Assembly (NCBI GenBank): GCA_040285825.1
Contig: JAUPSS010000010.1
Location: 1,116,001 to 1,180,000, forward strand
Origin: Eukaryota sp. TZLM1-RC
Lineage: Eukaryota; Metamonada: BaSk clade
Direction of reading: 5' to 3'
Length of the DNA: 64,000 bases
In this document: positions 53,554 through 63,805 of the stretch, piece after piece
How the letters are laid out: each line of letters opens with the position of its first letter
Numbering within the stretch: the first letter of the stretch is position 1
Made by a program: the position numbers and the translations under genes
The notes under the pieces: generated by a model
What the model was told of the DNA's origin: nothing
The model's database searches: none
What the model saw: the letters and a program-made list of their open reading frames with translations, nothing else

Positions 53554-54911
53554 TTATAAGACTGTGTTTTGGTTCCAATTTCAATCATATATTTCGATCT
53601 ACAAATCCTCTCGTCACTAGACCTTTGGCTCAAAAGTTTAATGAGTTACGTGCAAAAGTTCTGTCTCAATTACTGGGATGTAAAATGTTCCAAATTCCAG
53701 ACCACGCTTACCTTAGTCCACATTATGGTGGTTTAGGTTGGACGAAGGCTTCTATTCTTACTTCGTGTGCTTTTATTGGTGGATGCAGAAATGCAATCTT
53801 TGAGTTTTCCGAAAGATTTGCAGATTGGGAAGATTTATTGATGACAACGCAAAGTTCCACTGTTTTTGCATTAAATGAAGAAATTTCTAGAATTGATGTA
53901 GAAAAATGGGGTCGATGTTTTCCCCAATCATTCAATGGCAATATTCCAGGAAAAAATGTTTTAAATTTGAAGTACACTCTTCGACCATTACAGAAAAGAT
54001 TGACTGGAATGTATGAAAAAGATCTTTATAATAATATTTGCAGCTCGGCTGTTTTAAATCAAGATCTTCACTCATTGTTATTGGAAAAGGGTGTTTGTGA
54101 AAACAAGTCATCAGATTCTTCACTTTTTGTAACCAGTGTACCACGAAGATTTGGATTGTGTGCCAATAATGAAGCATTTGTAACAAAAATGAGATTATAT
54201 TTGAATATCCCCATTAATCAATTATTATCAAAGAAAAATGTATTTGTTCGAATTCACCTCAACTCACTTTGCGCCATGCTCTGAATTGTTCTAAATTGAT
54301 AACTTTCCGTTCTTCATTACATGATGCTTTTACAGACACTGTTTTCAATATGGCACAAACTGCAAGAATATCGTGTATCAAAGAGCCTCTGCTGAAGGAA
54401 ACACTTTCTCTGAATAATTTTGGTTCTGATGATAGAGGTGATGTATACTATGATTGGATTGATAATTCTGAAGCTATTGTTGACTTTGTCTCGTGAAATG
54501 TTGCAAATGATACTTTGGGTCACAGAAGAACACTTAATCCTGTGAGTGCTCTTGATTTTAAAGCAAAAGAGAAACATAGAAAATATGATAAAGATATTGA
54601 AGAGGATAATGCCGATAGAAATACACAGCTGGTTTTTATTGCTTTCCCATTTTCGATAAATGGAAGATTATCAGATGAAGCAGAAACTTTTGTGAATGAC
54701 TTCCAAAAAATGGATCAAGTATGGCGTTCTCGGATTCAATTTGCCATTATTTATAGATTACCTCGGTTTTTCAATCGAATAAGAGAAGCTCTAGCTAGAC
54801 AGCAAGCAGATCAAGATTTTGTAGAGGAAATTTTATTCTCAATGATATTCGTCCCATTGGTTATGAATTTATTTAATTAAGTGTACATGTTCAATAAATA
54901 TTTTAGTTTAA
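53554..54911 (+). mobile_element. RLE retroelement (family A, copy A2), 5'-truncated, with likely 7-bp TSD
   Basis: Second longest copy. It encodes IIRLCFGSNFNHIFRSTN through GCRNAIFEFSERFADWEDLL, the linker and knuckle (CICSNSPQLTLRHALNC in the second frame), and the endonuclease-like DDRGDVYYDWIDNSEAIVDF, then a stop at the VS(G) position. It ends in the common trailer. TATTCCA occurs at 53547-53553 and 54912-54918, consistent with a target duplication. It and copy A1 both break frame at an A-run just before the knuckle (AAGAAAAATG type). Confidence 0.75.
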
Positions 54912-55025
54912 TATTCCAATAAATTTCATTGTATTTACAAAAACTGCATTATTCGCACCTAATCCAAAACTTCGTGGCACAATAGTGACAAATAGTGATG
55001 AATGAGATATTATTTTCAAGATCAA
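54912..55025 (-). mobile_element. RLE retroelement interior fragment (copy A8), host of insertion A2
   Basis: Minus-strand reading gives SLFVTIVPRSFGLGANNAVF, the family A linker block. Joining across A2 (MKFIGI to VQFIS) continues the pattern, so A2 probably inserted into this older copy. Confidence 0.55.
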
Positions 55026-55059
55026 ATAAACCATGAACCTCGAAACAACTGGCGAAAAA

Positions 55060-55365
55060 ATTTATAAATTCATACAAATGGCTCACAATGAAGTCTTGAA
55101 GGAAGAAAAGGAAACAAAGCCACCAACGTACGGTTTTTGCGTAACTTTTAATAAATTGTAAAAAAAGAACCAATAGAAATTTTAAAAAAAAAACTTTTTG
55201 GCGAATATAATTGTGTTTTTTTATATTTAAGGCAATGTCCAAGATGGTCTTTGTTACACTGCTTTCTCTTGGAAGCACTACTTGGAACTCACCATGAAAG
55301 AGTTCCATCAAGTTGTTTTGTTTTATGAGAGATGAGTTATTTAGATGTTGATTTATAAGTTGTTT
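55060..55365 (+). mobile_element. RLE retroelement C-terminal remnant (family B, copy B3)
   Basis: Frames in pieces: KKRTNRNFKK, FWRI, CFFIFKAMSKMVFVTLLSLG then SCFVL-type, EMSYLDVDL. Clearly the end of a family B element. Multiple stops. Confidence 0.65.
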
Positions 55366-55715
55366 AATATAAACAATTGACAGTAAACCAAATCACATCA
55401 CCAACATCTTATATAGAACAGTTCAGCACTTTACAAGGATTCCATGATCTAAGAGTAATTGAAAACCCATTGACTGAATTTTATAATATTTGGAGATTCT
55501 AAAAAGTGGTTTAGACCAATTATTAGCTCGTTGAAAAATTCTACATTATTAATTGTTTTTGTCAATCACTCAAGCATCTGAATTTGTAATGGTTTGGCTT
55601 AATCACCCCGAATTCATATTTGTCTTATGATTTTAACTGATGAGTAATTAAATTAAATTAATTGAATCAAAATGACTGAACAAAAAAATAGTAAACAAAA
55701 ATACAAAATTCACAC
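55366..55715. other. intergenic, no gene seen
   Basis: AT-rich spacer leading to the kinase 3' end. Nothing recognised. Confidence 0.45.
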
Positions 55716-56891
55716 CTAGACACTAACAGTTTTTCTTGAAATTGGTGGTAGTTGTTCCGATACAAACTCCTTGCGTTCATCGACCTTGTACAGTGGTAGA
55801 ATCGGTATTTGTGGAGCTCTAATCCTGCTTAAAGAGATATCATTAGGTAAGCTAAGTTCAAATGACGTTGAAACTGATCCAATATTCAGCAGCAGTAACC
55901 GAGTTGAAGCAATCACTGAACAGTAATAATTACCACGTCGGAGCTCCTCCTGAACTGATTTTACTGAAATGCCTGCACGTTCTATTGCCTCTCTCAAAGG
56001 TCCTTGTACTAGCATGAATGCAGTAAGTTTAGTGGCAGGTGGTGGAATACGATACATGGAACAAAATTGAAGGTAGAATGAGGAACTTTTGATTTGACCA
56101 AGAGTGAATCGCTTATTAGGCTCTCCATACAGCATACCCTGCAGAAGTTCTCTTGCTGAAGGAGGAATACACGAAGGAAACGTGATATTGCCCTTTTGCA
56201 CTAGTTTAGACAATCTTGACAAAGAAGGGTGATCAAAGGGATACCGACCTGTCAGCATAACAAATAAGCAGACTCCAAGAGAATACACGTCTGTGGGAGC
56301 TCCATGAAACTCTTTTCGGGCGTAAACCTCTGGACTACAATAATGAGGTGACCCACATCGTGAGTTTAGCTTCTTTTTGCTTTTGATACTGAGGCCGAAA
56401 TCGCAAAGTTTAGGGGTTCCCTTGTCATCCAATAAAATGTTTTCTATGGTCAGTATATCTTGTGCAATTACCATACCTAATTTCAGGTCACGGTGGTAGA
56501 CCCTGTGGCTATGAATGTATTCCAGTGCCGCCACTAGAAAAAACAATATTCTTCCAGCTGTTTGGCAATTGAATCTACCTTTTCGGCTGACTAAATTGAA
56601 CAGGTCAGATCCAGCACAGTATTCCATCACCAAGAGTGTTGCATCTGGCAGATTTATGGCTTCATACAAAGTGACAATCAATGGGTGTTGGAGGTATTTG
56701 AGTAGAACCAATTCATAACAAATAGCAGATTCAGGTGTTTCGAGCTTTGTGCAATTCTTGGGCAGCAGTTTGAACACCAGCTTTCTTCCAGAAGGACTGT
56801 GTAATCCCGAATACACTGTACCCTCGTGACCTTCATGAAGCAGCTGTTCCAGAACATACTCATTCAAGCAGTAAGGTAGATTGATGGTCAT
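55716..56891 (-). CDS. CAMK-like protein kinase with in-frame 33-nt intron in the catalytic loop
   Basis: About 380 residues after splicing, ATG complement 56889-56891. The kinase core is complete: a Gly-rich loop (LLHEGHEGTVYSG), Lys in LVFKLLPK, a hinge TLLVMEYCAG, the catalytic loop YHRDLK-LENILLDDKG, LCDFGLSI (DFG) and the APE-like CSPEVYARKEF. Unspliced, the catalytic loop carries an 11-residue insertion (LGMVIAQDILT) that would wreck it; removing 56444-56476 (GTATGG start, CATAG end, 33 nt) gives the canonical LENILL. Loop and activation-segment pattern place it in the CAMK/SNF1-related group. The C-terminal ~110 residues (SVKSVQEELRRGNYYCSVIA) are of unknown function. Substrate unknown; cytosolic by default. 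Confidence 0.88.
   Translation of the reverse strand: MTINLPYCLNEYVLEQLLHEGHEGTVYSGLHSPSGRKLVFKLLPKNCTKLETPESAICYELVLLKYLQHPLIVTLYEAINLPDATLLVMEYCAGSDLFNLVSRKGRFNCQTAGRILFFLVAALEYIHSHRVYHRDLKLGMVIAQDILTIENILLDDKGTPKLCDFGLSIKSKKKLNSRCGSPHYCSPEVYARKEFHGAPTDVYSLGVCLFVMLTGRYPFDHPSLSRLSKLVQKGNITFPSCIPPSARELLQGMLYGEPNKRFTLGQIKSSSFYLQFCSMYRIPPPATKLTAFMLVQGPLREAIERAGISVKSVQEELRRGNYYCSVIASTRLLLLNIGSVSTSFELSLPNDISLSRIRAPQIPILPLYKVDERKEFVSEQLPPISRKTVSV
56444..56476 (-). other. in-frame stop-free intron (33 nt)
   Basis: Splits the kinase catalytic loop HRDLKLENILL. Starts GTATGG, contains CTGAC before CATAG. Length is a multiple of three and the intron has no stop, so an open-frame search does not see it. 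Confidence 0.9.
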
Positions 56892-58199
56892 GATTGAGAA
56901 GATTTCTATCTTTTTGATCTTCAGTTTAATTGATTACAAATGATTCAACTCATTCAACCAATTCAAGTCGTCTGATCTCCTAGTTGTCATAAAAGCAATC
57001 TTCTTTCTTTTAGGAGACGACCGTTTGTCTCTATTACTGATCCTTATTACAGGGTGCTATGTCCACCTTGTACAACGAGGGTGTAGTCCCTGCAAAGACA
57101 AAAGTGTTATATCTTTCCCCCGTTGCCGTGTATCTACCTGAATTAACGATGGTGATAATATCTGTTGATCAACTACTGTCATCATATTCACTTGAATCGA
57201 ATTTCTCTTCTTCTAATAACAGGGTTTGTAGTGCTTTCCATTGAGTCTAAAATAATTGAAGGTTTGTACTGGGAACAGTAGCTTTCTTTTTCAAATTCGT
57301 ATATCTATAATACCAAGATAGGAAGAATTAGTGTGTTATCGTATTATCATGTTACCCGTAGCTATACGTGACCTTCCGTTTTAGGAATGTATCACGTCAT
57401 CATGTGTTTATTTATTATTTTATTTTTGCACGAAAAGCAACAATCATCTTAAAAGCAACATTATCAATGGCACGTTTATCTGATGGATTCAACATTGAAA
57501 GAATTTGCTCTTAATTGCTACCAATTAATTCATAATAGTTGTAAAAAAAGGTCACTTGTGCCGAGAAATAACACCACTATTGATGAATTATTTTGGTGTT
57601 GTTCTGAATCTGAATCTTTTGAATTAAATGATGTATTGAATAAAAATTATCTGTGTTTGATGGTGTTACCGGTGATGAGCTTTTGTTTTTAATTGGAATG
57701 CACTCAATTGTACATTTATGCTACTATTAAATTAAACTGAATTTGTTTTGTGCCCTTCCAATCCAAATAAAAGTAAAGATCCCAAACCTTCTGTTATTAG
57801 AATAAAACAAGTCAATGAAGTTGATCTCAAACTGTGACAATCTGTGCACTCTAAATAAATATCTGATAAATTATCAGACTTGTCATCAAAATCCTTGGAA
57901 TGTTGAACAATACATGCATAAATTCAAAGTGAAATTGGTTCAGAATGAACTGCTTACCCCATTCACCAAGAGCAATTGCTTGGACAGCAAATTCTGTTTG
58001 AAGATATAACTCTGCAAAAGAATGGGGCCATCTGGATTAGTACATTAGACGTCAAATTAATTGATGATGATACAGATACTGTGATCGTTTGGGGATTGGA
58101 ACGCAAAAACAAATGGCAAAAGGAAGCAAAGCACCCTCGAGGTCTAGGATTGAGAAAATCACTCAATACAGCTGGTACAAAACTTATTCAGTGGATGAT
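56892..58199. other. intergenic with short unassigned open frames
   Basis: ATG frames at 57059-57244 (61 codons), 57483-57692 (69 codons, MDSTLKEFALNCYQLI) and 57976-58236 (VKLIDDDTDTVIVWGLERKN) have no recognisable motif. The last may be an older retroelement piece because it leads into family B remnant B4. None is supported as a gene. Confidence 0.35.
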
Positions 58200-58855
58200 T
58201 GACATACTATTGATATGCATTTTTTGCATTGTTTGAAGGATCATTTGATGACTTTTTGATCAAAAGTCCATGATGCATTTAGAGATCAGCTCTATTGTAT
58301 GTCTAAGTCTCACAGAATTGTCTCCTATTTGGAACCATTACTTTCTCGTTTGGTTGATGAGGACACTTTGAATTCTTTTGGTCGTAACAGAGATGAGTTA
58401 ATGCTTGAAGGACTTGATGGGACCACTATCATTACTGATGTGAGATCAACTGATGTGTGTAATAATTCTGTCATACCATTAGCTCTGGCAAAACACAAGA
58501 ATCTGCTGGCTGTTGCCGAAAATTCTAGAATTAATAAATAAGTTGCAAAGTTGGTTTCCTTGAATGCTGAATCTTCCACTCATTATGTCCTTTGTCCATT
58601 TGCTTATTCCTTACATAATACACTTCGAACACTTACTTTATCTTTTTTGGATGATTTTGATGAAATTGTAAAACAACGTAAAGGAAGAATTTTTGACAAA
58701 ACGTTTTGGCAGAACAGAATTGTATTTTGTATTTTTAAAAGTGCTGTCCCCTTATTGTTTTCTGCTTTATTATCTCGTGGTCGCTTTTATGAAGGAAGAA
58801 CTTCCAGTCAATTTTTGTTGGCTGATTTGGGATATGAAGATTTAGAAGTTTAATT
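58200..58855 (+). mobile_element. RLE retroelement 3' part (family B, copy B4), two frame breaks
   Basis: The knuckle region HFLHCLKDHLMTF, one stop, SKVHDAFRDQLYCMSKSH is followed by the endonuclease-like block RDELMLEGLDGTTIITDVRS (R-x-D-x-D spacing) and, after a TAA, VAKLVSLNAESSTHYVLCPF through TFWQNRIVFCIFKSAVPLLF to LADLGYEDLEV. This is the least eroded family B C-terminus and anchors the alignment of the other B copies. Dead: stops at 58250 and 58540. Confidence 0.75.
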
Positions 58856-58967
58856 TTTGGGTTTAGTTTTTGGAAAGTAATAAATTAAAAAGTTACGACA
58901 AAAAAGTTTGAAGGATCTTCCCCTTCATCTTCAGTATTCACATATCCACATAACTCGTTTTCTTTAT

Positions 58968-59426
58968 ATGAGCTCTACAGAGTTACCAAAAGCTACAGTG
59001 ACTAAGGTTATAAAAGAAGCATTACCAGAAAAGATGCGAATCTCAGCTGATGCAAGGGACACCTTGATCCGTTCTTGCAATGTATTCATACAACGCTTAT
59101 CATCTCGATCAAATGACATATGCTTATCAGAAGAAAGAAAGACAATAATGCCTGAACATATCTACTCTGCTCTCAATGAAATAGGGTTTCCCGAGCATGT
59201 GGAACAATGTCAACAGTCTGTTGAGACTTTTCGAGTTGCAGAAACAACCAAACCTCGACTGAAAAGAACAACTTCTGACTTCACGGATCCTGACTTGCTA
59301 GCTGAACAGAGAAGGATATTTGAAGAAGCAGCCCGTTCTTGTTCAACAGAAGCTCCTACTGTTATAGCTGCCTCACTTGATAGACCAGTTGAACCATCAG
59401 AACATGACGAACTGGATGAGATTTAG
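58968..59426 (+). CDS. DR1: NC2beta/Dr1 histone-fold transcription repressor
   Basis: 152 residues from ATG 58968; the longer frame upstream has no ATG. The histone fold is clear: LPKATVTKVIKEALPEKMRI, SADARDTLIRSCNVFIQRLS, SRSNDICLSEERKTIMPEHI, YSALNEIGFPEHVE. This is the Dr1 pattern (P.A...K.IKE.LP..R...DA...L...C..FI..L.S..N.IC..E.KKTI.PEH...AL). With NC2alpha it forms a heterodimer that binds TBP on DNA and blocks TFIIA/TFIIB entry. The C-terminus is shorter than in animals. Convergent with CWC2. Confidence 0.9.
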   Translation: MSSTELPKATVTKVIKEALPEKMRISADARDTLIRSCNVFIQRLSSRSNDICLSEERKTIMPEHIYSALNEIGFPEHVEQCQQSVETFRVAETTKPRLKRTTSDFTDPDLLAEQRRIFEEAARSCSTEAPTVIAASLDRPVEPSEHDELDEI

Positions 59427-59616
59427 TATTTGTACATTTTTTGTTAAGACAACTTTATAAATATAAAAATAAAAATACATAAATATATTCATTACATTAC
59501 CAACAAATAGATTGTGGATTCGCAAAGATTAACCTCAAAAAACAAATTCATAAAAAATGAAGAACAAAAAAGATTCATAACAATCAAATTCCAATCAATC
59601 AAATTCCAATCAATCA

Positions 59617-60465
59617 CTACTCCAAAGTAGATAAGAAATCAGCATACAGCTGCTCAGTAGACAAGCTCTTCCCTTTCGGAGCTGCTTCTACATTGACTTT
59701 CTTTGGTGGAGGTTCTGTTTCTGAAGTAGTCTCCTCTTGCCTGCGTTTGGACTTTGGTTTCTCAAATATATCATCTCGCTGACTCCACCTTATTAGTAAA
59801 ATCTCTTTATGGTTTAGAGCTTGACCTTGCATTGCTTCTTTCGCAAACTCGGCATTACCTCTATATCTATACTCTACAAAAGCAATGCATCGCTCAGAAT
59901 CCACTTGAATCCCCTTGACTTCACCCCACTGAGAGAAGTGTTCCATGAGATCTGAATCGATAGTGGGACACATACCGAAGTTGGAGACTTGAAGTGTTTT
60001 ACATTCCCTATTAAAGTTACCTACTCCTCTGTAATCATCCCTGTCTGTGGAAAATCTGGTCCGTCCAAAAATGTCCCTGGCAGGTTCCAGAGCATCAGAA
60101 TCAGGAGGACACGGAAGGCGATGTTTGTAAGCACAAGAAGAACCTCGTGAGCAACACCCTCTAGCAAAGTACAAACAAAAAGGTACTCTTCCTGGAGTTT
60201 CGTCTGCTTTCGTTGTACCTTCGTCTTGTTTGATATCACAACGATGTTGAGCAGGAGCTATTTCCTCAACTTGTTTTTTAAATGTATCGAAACCACCTCC
60301 AGACCATCGGTGATACCAAACATTGTAGGCATAACCCTCTTCAACGCCCTTTGTGGCAACGGGGGGAGCGGACACTTGTCGTCGGGCAGGAGAATCTTTT
60401 CTGCTATAATCATAAGTAGATTTAGAAGTGTTGTGAAGTGAAGAGAAGTACTCCAGAGGATTCAT
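59617..60465 (-). CDS. CWC2: pre-mRNA splicing factor CWC2/RBM22
   Basis: 282 residues, ATG complement 60463-60465. It has AYNVWYHRWSGGGFD near the N-terminus, a CCCH finger FCLYFARGCCSRGSSCAYKH (C-x7-C..C.H), HRLPCPPDSD, then FGRTRFSTDRDDYRGVGNF and an RRM (KTLQVSNFGM ... GIQVDSERCIAFVEYRYRGN). This is the Cwc2 order (torus, CCCH, connector, RRM). Cwc2 contacts U6 snRNA in the active site of the spliceosome. Its presence is consistent with the small introns here. The tail (KRRQEETTSETEPPPKKVNV) is low-complexity. Confidence 0.93.
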   Translation of the reverse strand: MNPLEYFSSLHNTSKSTYDYSRKDSPARRQVSAPPVATKGVEEGYAYNVWYHRWSGGGFDTFKKQVEEIAPAQHRCDIKQDEGTTKADETPGRVPFCLYFARGCCSRGSSCAYKHRLPCPPDSDALEPARDIFGRTRFSTDRDDYRGVGNFNRECKTLQVSNFGMCPTIDSDLMEHFSQWGEVKGIQVDSERCIAFVEYRYRGNAEFAKEAMQGQALNHKEILLIRWSQRDDIFEKPKSKRRQEETTSETEPPPKKVNVEAAPKGKSLSTEQLYADFLSTLE

Positions 60466-61325
60466 GAATATAAAGCAATGTCAGAAAAAATGATATAATA
60501 TTGATATGAATTCAACCTCAAAATTCAACCAGACAATCTTTTTGATTTAACACTCATCATTCCTTCATCCAATAAAAATCAGTGTCAGCAAAATCACCTC
60601 CAAAGGGAGATATAGTATATTATTATGAGGGAGACATTAGGATTGAGAAGCAGTAAATGCATCACCTGTTGTTGTGACATTGTTTTCCCAAACCAATACC
60701 ATCAATTTAATCCTTTTTTCCGCCTCATTTGTGATCAATCGGAGACTCCACAACAAATGGTAACTCACGAATATGTGAGAGAAAATTTGATTCATGTTCA
60801 TGGTGTGTAACCAAATTTACCGCAAAGAGAGAGTATTCTCTGATAGCCAACTACCCAAAGCAAAACGTTAAGAAAATCATTAATGCTCTTAACAGTTTTT
60901 TATTCAAATTGTTGTTACTTATATGTCTATGTTTGCGAAGTGACAGTCCGACTCAATAATAAGTCGGTCGAACAAACCATTGAACATCTCACATAATCTG
61001 AACGATAGGTTGAACTAACAGCGTAAATCTCACATTGTTTTCAAGAATTTCCAAATTTTTCATTAATATGAATCTATTCAATAAATTCAATTATCACACT
61101 GAAAAATAGATATTCCCATAAGTTGGTGACATCAAGGCCATACTTTCAAAACATTCTGCATGTGCTTTTGCCTATGGTATGCACTTTTGACGTGCAATAT
61201 GATGGTTAGAATACTGTACATTACCTTCAACTAAAAAAAATAAGATTTGACTCAATGTTAAGGCGAGGTGCGAATTATTCATTACAACACAGCTTTGTTT
61301 CCAAAACATTGGGACATTTGGACTA
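60466..61325. other. intergenic, possible small frame at 60625
   Basis: An ATG-led 61-codon frame 60625-60810 contains SSKCITCCCDIVFPN but matches nothing known. The rest is non-coding up to the MITE. A partial palindrome-like sequence (AAAACATTGGGAC) begins near 61301. Confidence 0.35.
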
Positions 61326-61520
61326 CAGTGTTTGTTATAACTTTGGGCCCGTAAACATTGGATATTTGACGATTCCGTCCCAATGTTTTTCGGCACCTGT
61401 AAGAAAAACTGAATCAAAATGAAAAACAGAGGAAGTTTTCAAAAAAAACTTTGAAAACTTTTTCATGTCCCAAAGTTTTAAATTTCCAGAATTTTCGGGC
61501 CCAAAGTATTACAAACACGG
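61326..61520. mobile_element. Tc1/mariner-like MITE (195 bp) with ~25-bp terminal inverted repeats and TA target sites
   Basis: Left end CAGTGTTTGTTATAACTTTG with GGCCCG at 61326-61351. The right end reads in reverse complement CCGTGTTTGTAATACTTTGG with GCCCG, ending 61520. TA flanks both ends (61324-61325, 61521-61522). No coding inside, so it is a miniature non-autonomous element. Nested within and overlapping it is a second inverted repeat (AAAACATTGGGAC at ~61301 and GTCCCAATGTTTT at ~61377). Confidence 0.85.
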
Positions 61521-62452
61521 TATTCAAATATAGTTTAGAACAACTTTTGCTTCATAATTTAATTTGTTTATGGATATCAAGTTTCCTATTCAGTCAATTG
61601 TTTCAGAAATAGTATTCAATTTTTAAACAATTGTTAATCAATGTCATTTCATTGATTTTCAATGTAGATTCAACTTTATTTATTGGTTGTCACTGTTGGA
61701 GAGTCAATCTTCTCCAAATATTGAAGCACATGTCCACATGTCCAGTTCGATCTTCAGTAATGTCCAATGCATTAATCACCTTTTGAATCCATATCTATCT
61801 GTATGACTTCACATAAAACACTGTGTGCTTCACCTTTTCAGGAATTGATTTCAGAAATTGTTGTGTATTGTTTGCCAATGAATACTGTTGTTAATTATAA
61901 TTTTTCGCATTCAATTTATTTAAATAATTCAAAAGAATCAAAAAGCACATCTCTATAGCAATTGCTGATTATTTGATGAACTGATCATAATTACAATGAC
62001 AATTTGATCTAATCAACAGTGAGTGCTTTTTACATTAGACTCAAACTGTGAATCAGATCACACCAAGCTCAACAGTTTAAGAGTAGATTTGTGCATTTTT
62101 TGGTAGAGACTTGTCCTATCAAGTGATAGAGTCCATTTTTGTTGATGAACAACCATAATTGAACCAAAACTACTTTCTTTGTTTCATACATCTAAAGAAA
62201 TTAAACCATAATTTCAGTGGAAGCAATGAGATCAAGGAGTGTAGAGGTGAGACAAAAATAGTTGAGAAAACAATGTTTATCAAATTCAAGCAAGAAAAAA
62301 CTAGAGTTCTAAAAAACTAAAAAATCACAGAAAATAAGATTAAAAACTAAATAAAAAACATTAAAAACTAAATTAAAACATTAGAAACGATTGAAACCGA
62401 ATATAGATAAACCCCAACCAATACCTAAACATCCTGAACAATCGAGAATTTC
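61521..62452. other. intergenic, no gene seen
   Basis: AT-rich 930 bp between the MITE and the TSR4-like gene 3' end. Nothing recognised. Confidence 0.45.
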
Positions 62453-63376
62453 TCATCTGAAATACGAAACAAACACCTCTTCCACACACTCAGCACAAGA
62501 ATCTGCACATTCAAAAACTTGAACTGAACCAAAATCAACGCCTCCCATCATAGGATCGTGACCATTAGCGTCTACATTAAGCATGGAGAGAACCGTGGGG
62601 GACACTTGGAAAGCAAACCTTCTATCTGCTCCACAACAACACTTGGAGGGGGAATAGTCACTGGTTGATATACTAAAAGGAGAAAACTGGATAGCGTGGT
62701 TGTTATTAGATTTCAGTATGTACGCATAGTCTTGGACCAAAATATCAGAAGAATCAGATTCATAATCTTCATCACCAAACTCTTCATTGTTTTCCTTGTC
62801 TGATTCGTACTCATCAGCAAGATCTTGAAACTCCTGGTCTTCATCGATTTCAGAGAGCGAGAGACCATCAGAAAAGGTAAGAGCCTTGTAAGGGAAACAA
62901 TTGCCGCATTGACAAGCCTTGACCTTGGAAATGTGTGAGGTACTAGGCTTGTTTTGGGCAATGTTTGGGGTGAAACTGGTGTCGTTGATCAAGGAAGCAA
63001 TCCCTGAACAATCGAATCCATCATTGAACGAAACATCATCCCATCCAGTAGCAAAGTCAAGACTGTTGTCCTCTGCTTCTGGTGATAGCGCTTGGGTAGT
63101 AGAAACAGTGGAAAGTGATTTAGTTGATTGAGTTCGTATAGCTTGCCAAGATGAAGAATGTTGTGAACAGGAAAAGCTATTACAGCAAAATACGCTTATT
63201 TGACGAGCATGGTTGTTGTTGGACTCAACATCGTCTAGAATGGGAAAAGTAACTGAACACAAATGAAAAAGGGGTCTATGGCATATGTGACAAGAAGGTG
63301 GTTTGATGCTAGGATGGTGGTGTCCAAAAAAGGATTGTGACTCAAGACGATTCTTGGTCAAGTGGCCAATAAGCAT
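62453..63376 (-). CDS. TSR4: PDCD2/TSR4-like ribosome biogenesis factor
   Basis: 307 residues from ATG complement 63374-63376. N-terminal part: a LIGHLTKNRLESQSFFGHHH segment with an LxG start, then KPPSCHICHRPLFHL and HARQISVFCCNSFSCSQHSS (Cys pairs in the PDCD2 N-terminal pattern). An acidic linker (EYESDKENNEEFGDEDYESD) follows. The C-terminal PDCD2 domain has SKCCCGADRRFAFQVSPTVL, GVDFGSVQVFECADSCAECV and EEVFVSYF. Tsr4/PDCD2 is a dedicated chaperone of ribosomal protein uS5 (Rps2) for 40S assembly. The assignment rests on two separate domain signatures in order. Confidence 0.82.
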   Translation of the reverse strand: MLIGHLTKNRLESQSFFGHHHPSIKPPSCHICHRPLFHLCSVTFPILDDVESNNNHARQISVFCCNSFSCSQHSSSWQAIRTQSTKSLSTVSTTQALSPEAEDNSLDFATGWDDVSFNDGFDCSGIASLINDTSFTPNIAQNKPSTSHISKVKACQCGNCFPYKALTFSDGLSLSEIDEDQEFQDLADEYESDKENNEEFGDEDYESDSSDILVQDYAYILKSNNNHAIQFSPFSISTSDYSPSKCCCGADRRFAFQVSPTVLSMLNVDANGHDPMMGGVDFGSVQVFECADSCAECVEEVFVSYFR

Positions 63377-63805
63377 TGAATATTGAGAATGTGCTAAGAA
63401 GGTTTTGTGAATTGACCACAACTTTACATCAACTCAACCGTTCTCAAAAATTCACGATTTTGTAGTTCCTTCGTTGATCAACAAAGAAAAGCGTCTCAGA
63501 ATTTTTTAGGTAAACAATAACCAAAAGATGCTTGCAATGCCCTTGGTATTTCCAATTATACTTTATCAAAGATTGAATGAATGATAAAACATCTCCAAAA
63601 TCAAGCAGAATCAAGCAGAATCAAGCATTATTGCCCACTATGAAAGCAAAAGGATTAAATTATGTCTTCAACAATTTTTATGTTGTTATTTACAAGTACA
63701 TAAATTACCTTTCACAGATATTGAAACTACTTACATCTCTATTGCGAAGAACGTTGAAATCGTGGCTAGGTGTCACTAGAACTACTAAAGTGAAATAATC
63801 TGTAA
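63377..63805. other. intergenic with a short 10-bp tandem repeat
   Basis: A unit AATCAAGCAG is repeated about 2.6 times at 63600-63626. Otherwise AT-rich and non-coding. Confidence 0.5.
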
